DNA of 64,000 bases from Sphingomonas phyllosphaerae FA2. GTDB lineage: Bacteria > Pseudomonadota > Alphaproteobacteria > Sphingomonadales > Sphingomonadaceae. The position numbers and the translations under genes are program-made. Positions 46,566-55,631 of this stretch are shown here, one piece after another. Within the stretch, counting starts at the first letter, position 1; each line of letters begins with the position of its first letter. The notes beneath the pieces are model-generated. The model made no database searches. It worked only from the letters and a program-made list of their open reading frames with translations, and was not told the DNA's origin. Location: NCBI RefSeq assembly GCF_000427645.1, contig NZ_KE386571.1, positions 2,934,895 through 2,998,894 of the forward strand. Reading direction: 5' to 3'.

Positions 46566-46622
46566 GGGGACGCGATGCCGCAACGCTTGCAGCCCACGCG
46601 CCGAGCCGCCAAGAGGTGCGCC

Positions 46623-47516
46623 ATGTTCCGGCTCGGTACCCGTGGTTCGCCGCTTGCGCTCACCCAGGCAGGCATGGTGCGCGACGCGCTGATGGCCGCG
46701 CACGGCTGGGGGGATGTCCAGATCGTGACGATCCGCACCACCGGCGACCGCGTGCAGGATCGCGCGCTGGCCGAGATCGGCGGCAAGGCGCTGTGGACCA
46801 AGGAGCTGGACCGCGCGCTGCTGGCCGGCGAGGTCGATGCCTGCGTCCATTCGATGAAGGATGTCGAAACGCTGCGCCCCGACGCGATTGCGATCGCCGC
46901 GACGCTGCCGCGTGCCGATGTCCGCGACCGGTTGATCGGCGCGGCGTCGATTGCGGCGTTGCCCGACAAAGCGGTGATCGGCACCAGCAGCCCGCGACGC
47001 GCCGCGCAGCTCCGGCGGCTGCGCCCCGACGTGTCGGCGGTGCTGTTCCGCGGCAATGTCGATACGCGGCTCGGCAAGCTCGCGGCAGGCGAGGTCGATG
47101 CGACCCTGCTCGCAGCGGCAGGGCTCGAGCGACTCGGGCGGCACGATACTGGTGTCGCGATCCCGCTCGACGTGATGCTCCCGGCACCGGCGCAAGGCGC
47201 GGTGGGCGTCGAGACGCTGGCGGAGGGGCCGGCGCGCGCGTTGGTCGCGGCGATCGACGACACCAAGACCCATCGCGCCGTCGCCGCCGAACGCGCGTTG
47301 CTCGCCGGGTTGCGCGCCGATTGCCATTCGCCGGTCGCGGCGCTGGCGGTGGTCGGGGGTGAGACGCTAGTGCTCCGCGCGCAATTGCTGACCCCCGATG
47401 GCGCGGAGGGGGTCGAGGGCACGGCCGAGGGCGCCGACCCGGTGCTGTTGGGTGCACGGCTCGCCGAAGAGCTGCTGGAGCGTGCACCGCCAGCGATCCG
47501 CGTGCTGTTCGGATGA
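46623..47516 (+). CDS. hemC: Porphobilinogen deaminase (hydroxymethylbilane synthase)
   Basis: Polymerises four porphobilinogens to hydroxymethylbilane. 297 residues. LGTRGSPLALTQAG, VHSMKDVETLRP, IGTSSPRRAAQLRRLRPD and GLRADCHSPVAAL with the Cys that anchors the dipyrromethane cofactor. Start ATG 46623. Confidence 0.97.
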   Translation: MFRLGTRGSPLALTQAGMVRDALMAAHGWGDVQIVTIRTTGDRVQDRALAEIGGKALWTKELDRALLAGEVDACVHSMKDVETLRPDAIAIAATLPRADVRDRLIGAASIAALPDKAVIGTSSPRRAAQLRRLRPDVSAVLFRGNVDTRLGKLAAGEVDATLLAAAGLERLGRHDTGVAIPLDVMLPAPAQGAVGVETLAEGPARALVAAIDDTKTHRAVAAERALLAGLRADCHSPVAALAVVGGETLVLRAQLLTPDGAEGVEGTAEGADPVLLGARLAEELLERAPPAIRVLFG

Positions 47517-48160
47517 TGCGGGCGCTGGTGCTGCGGCCCGAACCGGGCAATGCACGCACCTGCGCAGCACTGGCCGCAGCGGGAATCGCGCCGGTCGCAC
47601 TACCGCTCTTCGCCGCCGTGCCGCTCGCCTGGTCGCCACCCGATCCGGAAGCGTATGACGCGTTGCTGCTCACCAGCGCCCAGGCGGTGCGGCTGGCGGG
47701 CGTCGGGCTGGCGCGGGTCGCGGGGCTGCCGGTGGTCGCCGTCGGCGCGGCTACCGCCGCCGCGGCGCGCGCGGCCGGGCTGGAGGTCGCGGTCGTCGGG
47801 GACGGCGATGCGGCGGCGGCGGTTGCGCGCGCCGGTGCCTTTCCACGCCTTCTCCATCTTGCCGGACGCGATCATGTCGCGCAGCCGGGCGCTGACATCC
47901 TCACCGTTTATGCCAGCGAGCCGTTGCCGGTTGCAACGGACGTGCTGGCGGCGGCAATCGACGGCGTGGCGCTGCTGCACTCCGCGCGCGCCGCGGCACG
48001 ATTCGCGCTGATCGCCGACGACCTTCCGCGCGGTCGCGTCCGGATCGCCGCGCTTAGCCCGGCGATCGCCGCTTCGGCGGGCGGAGGCTGGGCACGCGTG
48101 ATCGTTGCGGGACAGCCGAACGATCGCGCGCTGATCGAAGCGCTTGTCGCGCCTGATTGA
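47513..48160 (+). CDS. hemD: Uroporphyrinogen-III synthase
   Basis: Cyclises hydroxymethylbilane. 215 residues; sequence of this family is weakly conserved, but the R-P-x-x-N start (LVLRPEPGNARTCAAL), LLLTSAQAVRL and C-terminal ALSPAIAASAGG fit, and it overlaps hemC by 4 bp, the standard order. Confidence 0.9.
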   Translation: MMRALVLRPEPGNARTCAALAAAGIAPVALPLFAAVPLAWSPPDPEAYDALLLTSAQAVRLAGVGLARVAGLPVVAVGAATAAAARAAGLEVAVVGDGDAAAAVARAGAFPRLLHLAGRDHVAQPGADILTVYASEPLPVATDVLAAAIDGVALLHSARAAARFALIADDLPRGRVRIAALSPAIAASAGGGWARVIVAGQPNDRALIEALVAPD

Positions 48161-48191
48161 CCGGCGCGCCGGGCGCGGGGATAAGCGGCGG

Positions 48192-49064
48192 ATGAGCGAT
48201 CCCCTTGGCACGACGCGCCCCCCCATGCGATCGCGGATCGGCCCGGCGCTGGCGATCGCGATCCTCGCCTTTCTGGTCGGGCTGGGCTTGATGGCCTATG
48301 CGGTGCGCAACACGCCCGGTTTCTTCGCGCGCGGCGGATCGAGTACCCCCGCCGCCAAGCCGACCGCGGCGCCCGCCGCTGCCGCGCCCGCTGCAGATAC
48401 CGCGACATTGGCGTTGCGCGAGGCGACCCTGGCGGCGCAACTCGCCAATCTGGAGGCGCGCGCGGCGCGCACCGATTCCGACACTGCCGAGGCGGCGGTC
48501 AATGCCGGCAAGGCCGAGGCGATCTTCGTGACCTTCGCGGCGCGGCGCGCGCTCGATCGCGGCGCGGGGCTCGGCTATCTGGAGAATGAATTGCGCCGCC
48601 GGTTCGGCGCGACGCTGCCCGCGCAGGTCGGAACGGTGATCCGTGCCGCGCGTCAGCCGGTGACGCTGGAGGATCTGCGCGAAAGCCTGAACGTCGCCAC
48701 GCCGATGCTGCTCGCACGGCCAAGCGACTGGTGGAGCGGGATCGGCAGCGAGTTGCGCAACCTGGTCGTCATCCACCGTGCCGACACGCCCTCGCCGCTA
48801 CCGTCCGACCGGCTGGCACGCGCGCGGCGGCAACTCGACAACGGCAATGTCGAGACCGCGTTGGCAGAGGTCGAGCGGCTGCCGGGCGCGGCTGATGCAG
48901 CGAATTGGACCGCGGCGGCGCGTCGCTGGATCGACGCACGCGCGGCGCTCGATACGCTGGAGACGGCGGCGATCACCGGCGCCTTCGCGCCACCGCCCGC
49001 GCGGCCCGCAGAGCCGCAGCCGGCGCCATCGCCGTCCGCGTCGGCGGATGGGAGCTTGTTTTAG
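48192..49064 (+). CDS. Mitofilin/HemX-like membrane protein
   Basis: A 290-residue protein with one N-terminal helix (about 18-37), an Ala/Pro linker, a helical coiled-coil-prone region (ALREATLAAQLANLEARAAR) and a C-terminal region rich in helices. This layout is seen in the proteins downstream of hemD in alphaproteobacteria, related to the mitofilin/Mic60 or HemX group. A role in envelope architecture or in organising haem enzymes is inference. Start ATG 48192, with GGCGGATG context. Confidence 0.72.
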   Translation: MSDPLGTTRPPMRSRIGPALAIAILAFLVGLGLMAYAVRNTPGFFARGGSSTPAAKPTAAPAAAAPAADTATLALREATLAAQLANLEARAARTDSDTAEAAVNAGKAEAIFVTFAARRALDRGAGLGYLENELRRRFGATLPAQVGTVIRAARQPVTLEDLRESLNVATPMLLARPSDWWSGIGSELRNLVVIHRADTPSPLPSDRLARARRQLDNGNVETALAEVERLPGAADAANWTAAARRWIDARAALDTLETAAITGAFAPPPARPAEPQPAPSPSASADGSLF

Positions 49065-49073
49065 GCCAGCTTG

Positions 49074-49161
49074 GTCGCCCCGGACTTGATCCGGGGCCCC
49101 GCTTTTAGCTCGCAGGTTGGTAGAAGAAGAAGCGGGGCCCCGGATCAAGTCCGGGGCGACG
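49074..49161. repeat. REP-like palindrome, family A, copy 3
   Basis: Arms GTCGCCCCGGACTTGATCC and GGATCAAGTCCGGGGCGAC are perfect reverse complements. It occupies nearly the whole convergent gap between the mitofilin-like gene and lysS. Confidence 0.9.
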
Positions 49162-49168
49162 GGCGGGC

Positions 49169-50743
49169 TTACTTCTTTCCCAACGCCTCGGCGATCAGCG
49201 TGCGCGTGTTCACGATGCCGTAGAGGCGGATGAAGCTGCCCATCCGCGGCCCCTGGCTCGAGCCCAGCAGCGTCTCGTAGAGCGCCTTGAACCAGTCGCG
49301 AAGCTCCGTGAAGCCGCCGGTCTTGCCGATCTCGTAGACGATGTTCTGGATGTCCTCGGCGCTCGCCTCCTCGGACAGCGCGGCGAGTTCGGCGTCGAGC
49401 CGCTCCAGCGCCGCCACCTCGACGCCCTCGGGCGCGCGGCGCTTCAGCGTCGGGGCGACATGGTCGCGGTGGTACGCCAATGCGTGGCCGATCAGCCGGT
49501 CGAGTTCGGGATAGGCCGCCGGCGTCGCATCGGCGACGTAATTGGCGAGATACGCCCACACCTGCTCGCGCGTCGCGCCCTCGCCCATCACCCCGACAAG
49601 GTTGAGCAACAACCCGAACGTCACCGGCAATGTGCCGTTGGGCAGCTTGCCGTCATGGACGTGGTGGACGGGGTTGCCGAGCCGCTCCTTGATCGCCTGC
49701 CCGGCATAATTGCTGCGGAACTGCCAGTAATCGTCCATCGCGCGCGGGATCACGCCCATGTGGAGCTGCTTGGCCTTCTTGGGCTCGCGATAGATGTAGA
49801 ACGCGAGGCTTTCCTCGGGGCCGTAGGTCAGCCATTGCTCGATCGACAGGCCGTTGCCCTTCGACTTGGAGATCTTCTCGCCCTTGTCGTCGAGGAACAT
49901 CTCGTAGTTGAAGCCCTCGGGCGGGCGACCGCCGAGCACGCGCGCGATCTTCGAGGATTGCACGACCGAGTCGATCAGGTCCTTGCCCGCCATCTCGTAA
50001 TCGACCCCGAGCGCGACCCAGCGCATCGCCCAGTCGACCTTCCATTGCAGCTTCGACAGACCGCCCAGCGCGGATTGCTCGATACGCTCCCCCTCGTCCT
50101 CGAACGCGATCAGCCCGCGCTCGGCGTCGATCACCTCGACCGGAACCTGCAACACGATGCCGCTCTTCGGGCTGACCGGCAGCACCGGCGAATAGGTCGC
50201 GCGGCGCTCGGCGCGCAGCGTCGGCAGCATCACGTCCATCACGCCCTGCCAGTGGCGCAGCACACCCTTGATCGCGTCGTCGAAGCGGCCCGAGGTGTAA
50301 TAATCGGTCGAGGACGCGAATTCGTAGTCGAAGCCGTAGCGATCGAGGAAGTCGCGCAGCGTCGCATTGTTATGTGCGGCGAAACTGTCGAACTTGCCGA
50401 ACGGATCGGGGATGCGGGTCAGTGGCTTGCCGAGGTGCTCGCGCAGCATGTCGCCGTTGGGGACATTGTCGGGCACCTTGCGCAGCCCGTCCATGTCGTC
50501 GCTGAAGGCGATCAGCCGCGTCGGGGTGTCGCTGAGCGCGTGGAAGGCGTTGCGGACCATCGTGGTGCGCAGCACCTCGTTGAAGGTGCCGATGTGCGGC
50601 AGCCCCGACGGGCCGTAGCCGGTTTCGAACAGCACCGGCTTACCGTCCGGTTTTCCGTCCGGGTAGCGCTTGAGGAGCTTGCGCGCCTCCTCATACGGCC
50701 AGGCCTTGGAGTCGAGAGCGGCGGAGCGGAGATCGTCGGTCAT
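49169..50743 (-). CDS. lysS: Class I (archaeal-type) lysyl-tRNA synthetase
   Basis: 524 residues with class I signatures, GYGPSGLPHIGTFNEVLRTT (HIGH) and EKISKSKGNGLS (KMSKS), not the class II motifs of the usual bacterial LysRS. Class I LysRS is typical of archaea, alphaproteobacteria and spirochaetes. A C-terminal alpha-helical anticodon domain follows residue about 370. Start ATG 50743, divergent from crtZ. Confidence 0.97.
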   Translation of the reverse strand: MTDDLRSAALDSKAWPYEEARKLLKRYPDGKPDGKPVLFETGYGPSGLPHIGTFNEVLRTTMVRNAFHALSDTPTRLIAFSDDMDGLRKVPDNVPNGDMLREHLGKPLTRIPDPFGKFDSFAAHNNATLRDFLDRYGFDYEFASSTDYYTSGRFDDAIKGVLRHWQGVMDVMLPTLRAERRATYSPVLPVSPKSGIVLQVPVEVIDAERGLIAFEDEGERIEQSALGGLSKLQWKVDWAMRWVALGVDYEMAGKDLIDSVVQSSKIARVLGGRPPEGFNYEMFLDDKGEKISKSKGNGLSIEQWLTYGPEESLAFYIYREPKKAKQLHMGVIPRAMDDYWQFRSNYAGQAIKERLGNPVHHVHDGKLPNGTLPVTFGLLLNLVGVMGEGATREQVWAYLANYVADATPAAYPELDRLIGHALAYHRDHVAPTLKRRAPEGVEVAALERLDAELAALSEEASAEDIQNIVYEIGKTGGFTELRDWFKALYETLLGSSQGPRMGSFIRLYGIVNTRTLIAEALGKK

Positions 50744-50794
50744 GATGCGCGCCGACGTAGCGAGACGAGGGGCGAATGGCTATATGCACGCGCG

Positions 50795-51310
50795 ATGTCG
50801 TTCTGGCCCGCTTTGCTGCTGTTCCTCGCCACCGTCGCGCTGATGGAGGGGTTCGCCTATGTCATGCACCGTTGGGTGATGCACGGCTGGGGCTGGTTTC
50901 TCCACGAAAGCCACCATCGCGCGCGGCACGGCAAGTGGGAGCTGAACGACCTGTATGCCGCGATCTTCGCGGTGCCGTCGTTCGTGATGATCCTCGGCGG
51001 GGTGCAGCTCGGCTGGTGGCCGGGGTTCACGTGGATCGGCGCGGGGATCGCCGCCTATGGCGCGATCTATTTCGGGTTCCACGACGTGATCGTCCACAAG
51101 CGGCTGCCGACGCGGTATCTGCCGAAGTCAGCGTATATGAAGCGGATCATTCAGGCCCATCGACTGCACCATGTGGTCGAGACACGCGAGGGCAACGTCA
51201 GCTTCGGCTTCCTGATCGCGCCCAAACCCGAAGAGCTGAAGGCGGAATTGAAGCGCCGCGGGCGCGCCGGTGTGCGTTCGGCTGTCGGGACGGAGCGCGA
51301 GCAGGCCTGA
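50795..51310 (+). CDS. crtZ: Beta-carotene 3-hydroxylase CrtZ
   Basis: Non-haem di-iron membrane hydroxylase that makes zeaxanthin from beta-carotene, consistent with yellow sphingomonads and nostoxanthin-type pigments. 171 residues with the four His clusters MHRWVMHGW, HESHHRARH, GFHDVIVHKR and AHRLHHVVE. Helices flank the clusters. No other carotenoid gene is adjacent. Start ATG 50795. Confidence 0.95.
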   Translation: MSFWPALLLFLATVALMEGFAYVMHRWVMHGWGWFLHESHHRARHGKWELNDLYAAIFAVPSFVMILGGVQLGWWPGFTWIGAGIAAYGAIYFGFHDVIVHKRLPTRYLPKSAYMKRIIQAHRLHHVVETREGNVSFGFLIAPKPEELKAELKRRGRAGVRSAVGTEREQA

Positions 51311-51316
51311 TTATTC

Positions 51317-51403
51317 CGTCATCCCGGACTTGATCCGGGATCCCGCTTCTTCTTGCACGGTTGGAGAAAAAGAGCGGGGCCCCGGATCAAGTCCGGGGCG
51401 ACG
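51317..51403. repeat. REP-like palindrome, family A, copy 4
   Basis: Begins CGTCATCCCGGACTTGATCC and ends AAGTCCGGGGCGACG. It follows crtZ by only 6 bp and may terminate its transcript. Confidence 0.9.
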
Positions 51404-51448
51404 ACTTGAGAGTCCCGCCGACTTCCGAGAGGACCGGCGTATCTTCAA

Positions 51449-51514
51449 CCGTTCGCCCTGAGCTTGTCGAAGGGCGTGTTTCGGGCACGCGGTCGACAGG
51501 CTCAGCACGAACGG
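51449..51514. repeat. REP-like palindrome, family D
   Basis: CCGTTCGCCCTGAGCTTGTC and a partner ending GCTCAGCACGAACGG flank a short loop. This is the GTTCGTGCTGAGCTTGTC-type repeat common in sphingomonad genomes. It lies in the same gap as the family A copy. Confidence 0.88.
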
Positions 51515-51533
51515 TGGAGACACACGCAAGCGC

Positions 51534-51695
51534 TCAAAAGTCGACCGCGATGCCCTTCAGTTCCCAGTCGCCGAAGCGCACCGGATCGCGCCCCAGCGGG
51601 TCTTCCTGCGGACGCTCCAGCGGCCCGGGCGCGGGGACCGGCGTGTTGGGGCTGAGATAGGCGGGCGGCTTCACATGGTCGGGGCGCTTGCCCAT
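51534..51695 (-). CDS. SdhAF4-like (DUF1674) succinate dehydrogenase assembly factor
   Basis: 53 residues, MGKRPDHVKPPAYLS at the start and RFGDWELKGIAVDF at the end, the C-terminal D-P-x-R-x-G-D-W-E-x-K-G box of the DUF1674/SdhAF4 family. It helps flavinate SdhA in mitochondria; in bacteria this is by analogy. Too short for automatic calls but complete, with ATG 51695 and stop 51534. Divergent from rsmB, as in other alphaproteobacteria. Confidence 0.85.
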   Translation of the reverse strand: MGKRPDHVKPPAYLSPNTPVPAPGPLERPQEDPLGRDPVRFGDWELKGIAVDF

Positions 51696-51788
51696 CGCTT
51701 CGGTCCTTCCGATTGATCCGGCGTGCGCCCCGGCACATATGCAGCGCCATGATCGCCTTCAAGCCGAGCCTCTTGCGGCAGACCGCCC

Positions 51789-53111
51789 GTGGCTGACGCC
51801 CGCCCGCCCCGCTCCCCCGCCCGCCCGCGTTCCGCGCGTCCCGATCGCACCCCCGGCGGCCCCGAACCGCTCGGCACAGCGCCGCGGCGCGCGGCGTTGC
51901 GGCTGCTCGATGCGGTGCTGCGGCGCGGCGAACCGCTCGAATCGGCGCTCGCCCATGCTACGCGCGCGCTGGCGGGCGGCCCCGACCGCGGGCTGGCGCA
52001 CGCGATTGCCGCCGAGACGCTGCGCTGGCTCCCCGATCTCGATGCGCTGATCGACTCGGCGACGCGCCAGCGCCTGCCCGACGATGCCAAGGCGCGCAGC
52101 GCGTTGCGCATCGCGCTCGCGCAGGCGCTCGGGCTCGGCACCCCGCCGCACGCCGCGATCGCCACCGTCCTGCCGCTGGTCGACGGCGGTCCGCGCAAGC
52201 TGGTCCACGGCGTCTTCGGCACGTTGATGCGCGGCGACGCCAAACTCCCCGAGGTGCCGACGCTGCCTGCGGCCGTCGCGGAGCGCTGGCGCACGAATTG
52301 GGGCGATGACGTCGCCGCCGCCGCGGCGCGTGCGATCGCCGCGCCGCCGCCGATCGACCTCAGCTATGCCGATGCGGCCAGGGTGCTGCCCGACGCGACC
52401 TCGCTCGCCCCCGCCCACGCGCGCGTTGCGGCGGGCAGCGACGTCGCCGCGCTTCCCGGTTTCGATGCGGGCGAGTGGTGGGTGCAGGACCTTGCCGCCT
52501 CGATCCCCGCCCGCCTGATCGGGCGCGGCACCGGCTCCGCGCTCGACCTGTGCGCCGCGCCGGGCGGCAAGACGCTGCAACTCGCCGCCGCCGGATGGCA
52601 GGTGACCGCGGTGGAAATGTCCGAAAGTCGCGCCGCGCGACTTCGCGAGAACCGGGAGCGCATCGGGCTCTCCTTCGAGATCGCGATCGCCGACGTGCTC
52701 AAATGGTCGCCGGACGCTCCTGCGCAGGCGGTGCTGGTCGACGCGCCGTGCAGCGCCACCGGCATCTTCCGCCGCCACCCCGACGTGCTCCACCGCGCGC
52801 ATGGCGGGATCGTCGCGGAGATGGCGCTGTTGCAGGCGCGCATCCTCGATCGCGCGGCGGGCTGGGTCGCGCCCGGCGGGACATTGGTCTACGCCACCTG
52901 CTCGCTCGAACCCGAGGAGGGCGAGGCGCAGATCGAGCGTTTCCTGCGCGACCATCCCGACTTCGCGATCCGCTCGCCGATCGACGGCGAGCTGCCCGCC
53001 GGGATCGCGCCGGAGCCCGAAGGCTGGGTGCGAACGCTGCCGGGCATGCTCGAAATGGCCGGTGGATGCGACGGGTTCTTCGTTGCGCGGGTTGAGCGCG
53101 CTTCCGCCTAG
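51789..53111 (+). CDS. rsmB: 16S rRNA m5C967 methyltransferase RsmB
   Basis: 440 residues of the NOL1/NOP2/Sun family. An N-terminal NusB-like RNA-binding domain (about 29-150) precedes the Rossmann domain: DLCAAPGGKTLQLA binds SAM, DAPCSATGIFRRHPDV has Cys321 and YATCSLEPEEGE has the nucleophile Cys371. Start GTG 51789 is tentative, because the first 28 residues are Pro/Arg-rich. Confidence 0.95.
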   Translation: MADARPPRSPARPRSARPDRTPGGPEPLGTAPRRAALRLLDAVLRRGEPLESALAHATRALAGGPDRGLAHAIAAETLRWLPDLDALIDSATRQRLPDDAKARSALRIALAQALGLGTPPHAAIATVLPLVDGGPRKLVHGVFGTLMRGDAKLPEVPTLPAAVAERWRTNWGDDVAAAAARAIAAPPPIDLSYADAARVLPDATSLAPAHARVAAGSDVAALPGFDAGEWWVQDLAASIPARLIGRGTGSALDLCAAPGGKTLQLAAAGWQVTAVEMSESRAARLRENRERIGLSFEIAIADVLKWSPDAPAQAVLVDAPCSATGIFRRHPDVLHRAHGGIVAEMALLQARILDRAAGWVAPGGTLVYATCSLEPEEGEAQIERFLRDHPDFAIRSPIDGELPAGIAPEPEGWVRTLPGMLEMAGGCDGFFVARVERASA

Positions 53112-53139
53112 GCGCTGCGTCCGCTAACGGGGCGGGATC

Positions 53140-53802
53140 ATGACCAAGCCCGTTCGCATCGCCCCTTCGATCCTGTCCGCCGATTTCGCCAGACTGGGAG
53201 AGGAGGTGCGCGCGATCGATGCCGCAGGCGCCGACTGGATCCACATCGACGTGATGGACGGGCATTTCGTTCCCAACATCACGATCGGCCCGGCGGTGGT
53301 GAAAGCGCTGCGCCCGCACACGACCAAGCCGTTCGACGTGCATCTGATGATTTCGCCGGTCGACATCTATCTCGACGCCTTTGCCGAGGCGGGCGCGGAC
53401 ACGATCACCGTCCATCCTGAGGCGGGGCCGCACATCCATCGCACGATCCAGCATATCAAGGGGCTGGGCAAGCGTGCCGGCGTGGTGCTCAACCCCGGCA
53501 CCCCCGCCAAGATGCTCGACTATCTGATCGACATGGTCGATCTGGTGCTGGTGATGAGCGTCAACCCCGGCTTCGGCGGGCAGCATTTCATCGACAGCCA
53601 GCTGAAGAAGATCGCCGCGATTCGCAAAATGATCGAGCAGTCGGGCCGTGATATCGATCTGGAGGTCGATGGCGGAATCGACGCCGGGACCGCGCGCCGC
53701 GCGATCGAGGCCGGCGCCGACGCGCTGGTCGCCGGCACCGCTACCTTCCGCGGCGGGCCGGAGCGTTACGCCGAGAACATCCGTGGTCTGCGCGGCGGAT
53801 GA
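53140..53802 (+). CDS. rpe: Ribulose-phosphate 3-epimerase
   Basis: Interconverts ribulose and xylulose 5-phosphate. 220 residues, TIM barrel: [36 protein letters not shown] with metal His/Asp, and [11 protein letters not shown]. Start ATG 53140. The stop overlaps the start of the heparinase-like gene by 4 bp. Confidence 0.97.
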   Translation: MTKPVRIAPSILSADFARLGEEVRAIDAAGADWIHIDVMDGHFVPNITIGPAVVKALRPHTTKPFDVHLMISPVDIYLDAFAEAGADTITVHPEAGPHIHRTIQHIKGLGKRAGVVLNPGTPAKMLDYLIDMVDLVLVMSVNPGFGGQHFIDSQLKKIAAIRKMIEQSGRDIDLEVDGGIDAGTARRAIEAGADALVAGTATFRGGPERYAENIRGLRGG

Positions 53803-55520
53803 CCGACGACCGCACCGGCATCGATTCCGAAAAGCACGTTATCTCCGCCGGACAAGGCGAGTCGCTCGGTGACCGTATGGCGGCGTGGGTCGAGCGGCTG
53901 ACGTGGCGTACCCCGCTCCACGATCGCCGACTCGACGGCCAGCATCCCGCCAAGCTGGTCGCGGTGCCGGTCGATCCGATCCCCGGCGAGAGCGATCTGG
54001 GCGAGGCGATGCTCGAAGGCTGGATGTTCGCGGGCGGCGAGCATCATGCGATTGAGACGATCGACGTCGCCGCGCCGGCTGCCGGGCCGGCGTTCGTCGA
54101 ATATCTGCATTCCTTCGCGTGGCTGCGCGACGTCGCCGCGCTGGGCGATCGCACGCGCGCGGTACCGCTGGCCGAGGCGCTGGCGGGCGGGTGGCTGGCG
54201 GTGCATGGCGACCGCGTGTCGGACCCGGCGTGGCGTCCGTCGACGACCGCGCGGCGGCTGGCGATGTGGGCCTTTCATTCGCCGCTGCTGCTCGCCTCGT
54301 CCGATCTCGTCTTCCGCTCGCGCGTGCTCAACGGAATCGCGCGCGCTGCGCGGCATCTCGATCGCACCGCCGACAAGGCCCCGCCGGGCGCCGAGCGTAT
54401 CGCGGCCTGGGCGGGCGTGGTGATCGCCGGGCTGCTACTGCCCGCGGGCGAGACACGACTGGCGATCGGCGAGACCGGGCTGGCGCGCGCTCTGGGCACG
54501 GGGCTGAGCGCGGATGGCGGGGTGGTCAGCCGCTCACCCGCCGCGCTACTCGATGTGCTCGCGACAATCGGGCTGCTGCGCGCGGCCTATGATGCGCGAG
54601 GCCTGCCGCTCCCGGAACCGGTGACGACCGCACTGTCGCTCGCGACCCCGGCCCTGCTGGGGACGACGATGGGCGACGGCGGGCTGTCAAGCTGGCAGGG
54701 CGGGCTGCCGGTCGACGCCGAGGCGGTGAACGACGTGCTGATCGCGAGCGGCGCGCACGGGCGTCCGCTGCGCCAGTCTCGCGACTGGGGGTATCAGCGG
54801 CTCGCCAATGGCGCGGCGGTGCTTATCGTCGACGCCGCCCCGCCGCCGATGGCGCGCGTCGCGGAGGGTGGCTGCGCCTCGACGCTGGCGTTCGAGTTCA
54901 GCGACGGCGCCGAGCGGCTGATCGTCAATTGCGGCGGCGCGGGCGTCACCGGCGCGCGGTTGTCGCCGGCAATGATGACCGGGCTGCGCAGCACCGCGGC
55001 GCATTCGACGCTGACGATCGGCGACACCAATTCGACCGCGATCCTCCCCGACGGCACGCTCGGCAAGGGCGTGCGCGAGGTCGAGCTGACGCGGCAGGAA
55101 TCGGAACTGGGCAGCCGGATCGAGGCGCGCCACGACGGCTATGTCCGTCGCCACGGCTTCCACCACCAGCGCACCTTGCTGCTGCTCAGCGACGGGCGCG
55201 AGCTGCGCGGCGAGGATGCGTTGCTGGCGGCGTCGGCTGCTCGCCCGCGCCGCGCCGATGCGATGACGCCGTTCCTGTTGCGCTTCCACCTTGCGGCCGG
55301 GGTTGAGGCGGTGGCGACCGCGGACAATCAGGCGGCGATGCTGCGCACGTCTGCTGGCAATTTCTGGCACTTCCGCAGTCGTGGCGAGCGGCTGACGATC
55401 GAGGACAGCGTGTGGGTCGACGGCTGGGGCCGGCTGTTCACGACGCAGCAGATCGTGATCCACGGTCTCGCCCCGCCGACCGGGGTGAACGTCAACTGGG
55501 TATTGAAGCGCGCGCGGTAG
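53799..55520 (+). CDS. Heparinase II/III-like protein
   Basis: 573 residues. The C-terminal half has the heparinase II/III beta-sandwich ([70 protein letters not shown]), and the N-terminal half an alpha/alpha barrel. Related lyases cleave uronate-containing polymers, but no signal peptide is visible and the substrate is unknown. The rsmB-rpe-heparinase-purH run is common in alphaproteobacteria. A hairpin lies 18 bp past the stop. Confidence 0.87.
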   Translation: MTDDRTGIDSEKHVISAGQGESLGDRMAAWVERLTWRTPLHDRRLDGQHPAKLVAVPVDPIPGESDLGEAMLEGWMFAGGEHHAIETIDVAAPAAGPAFVEYLHSFAWLRDVAALGDRTRAVPLAEALAGGWLAVHGDRVSDPAWRPSTTARRLAMWAFHSPLLLASSDLVFRSRVLNGIARAARHLDRTADKAPPGAERIAAWAGVVIAGLLLPAGETRLAIGETGLARALGTGLSADGGVVSRSPAALLDVLATIGLLRAAYDARGLPLPEPVTTALSLATPALLGTTMGDGGLSSWQGGLPVDAEAVNDVLIASGAHGRPLRQSRDWGYQRLANGAAVLIVDAAPPPMARVAEGGCASTLAFEFSDGAERLIVNCGGAGVTGARLSPAMMTGLRSTAAHSTLTIGDTNSTAILPDGTLGKGVREVELTRQESELGSRIEARHDGYVRRHGFHHQRTLLLLSDGRELRGEDALLAASAARPRRADAMTPFLLRFHLAAGVEAVATADNQAAMLRTSAGNFWHFRSRGERLTIEDSVWVDGWGRLFTTQQIVIHGLAPPTGVNVNWVLKRAR

Positions 55521-55538
55521 GCGGCCGGCATCATACCT

Positions 55539-55571
55539 CCGTTTGCCTCGAGTAGGGATCGAGGCGAACGG
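55539..55571. repeat. Short hairpin repeat, family E, copy 2
   Basis: CCGTTTGCCTCGA and TCGAGGCGAACGG pair with one mismatch around a 7-nt loop. The arms match the ends of the nested element at 58918. It may stop transcription after the heparinase-like gene. Confidence 0.75.
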
Positions 55572-55631
55572 ACGAGTGCGACGTGACGAACCGGCTTGAG
55601 CCCCGCCCTTCCCCCGCGTAAGCGCGCGCGC

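Noticed and set aside
46491..46622. Extending hemC upstream into the repeat to give a longer protein.
   Set aside because: HemC homologues start at MFRLGTRGSP; the extra residues come from the MITE-like element.
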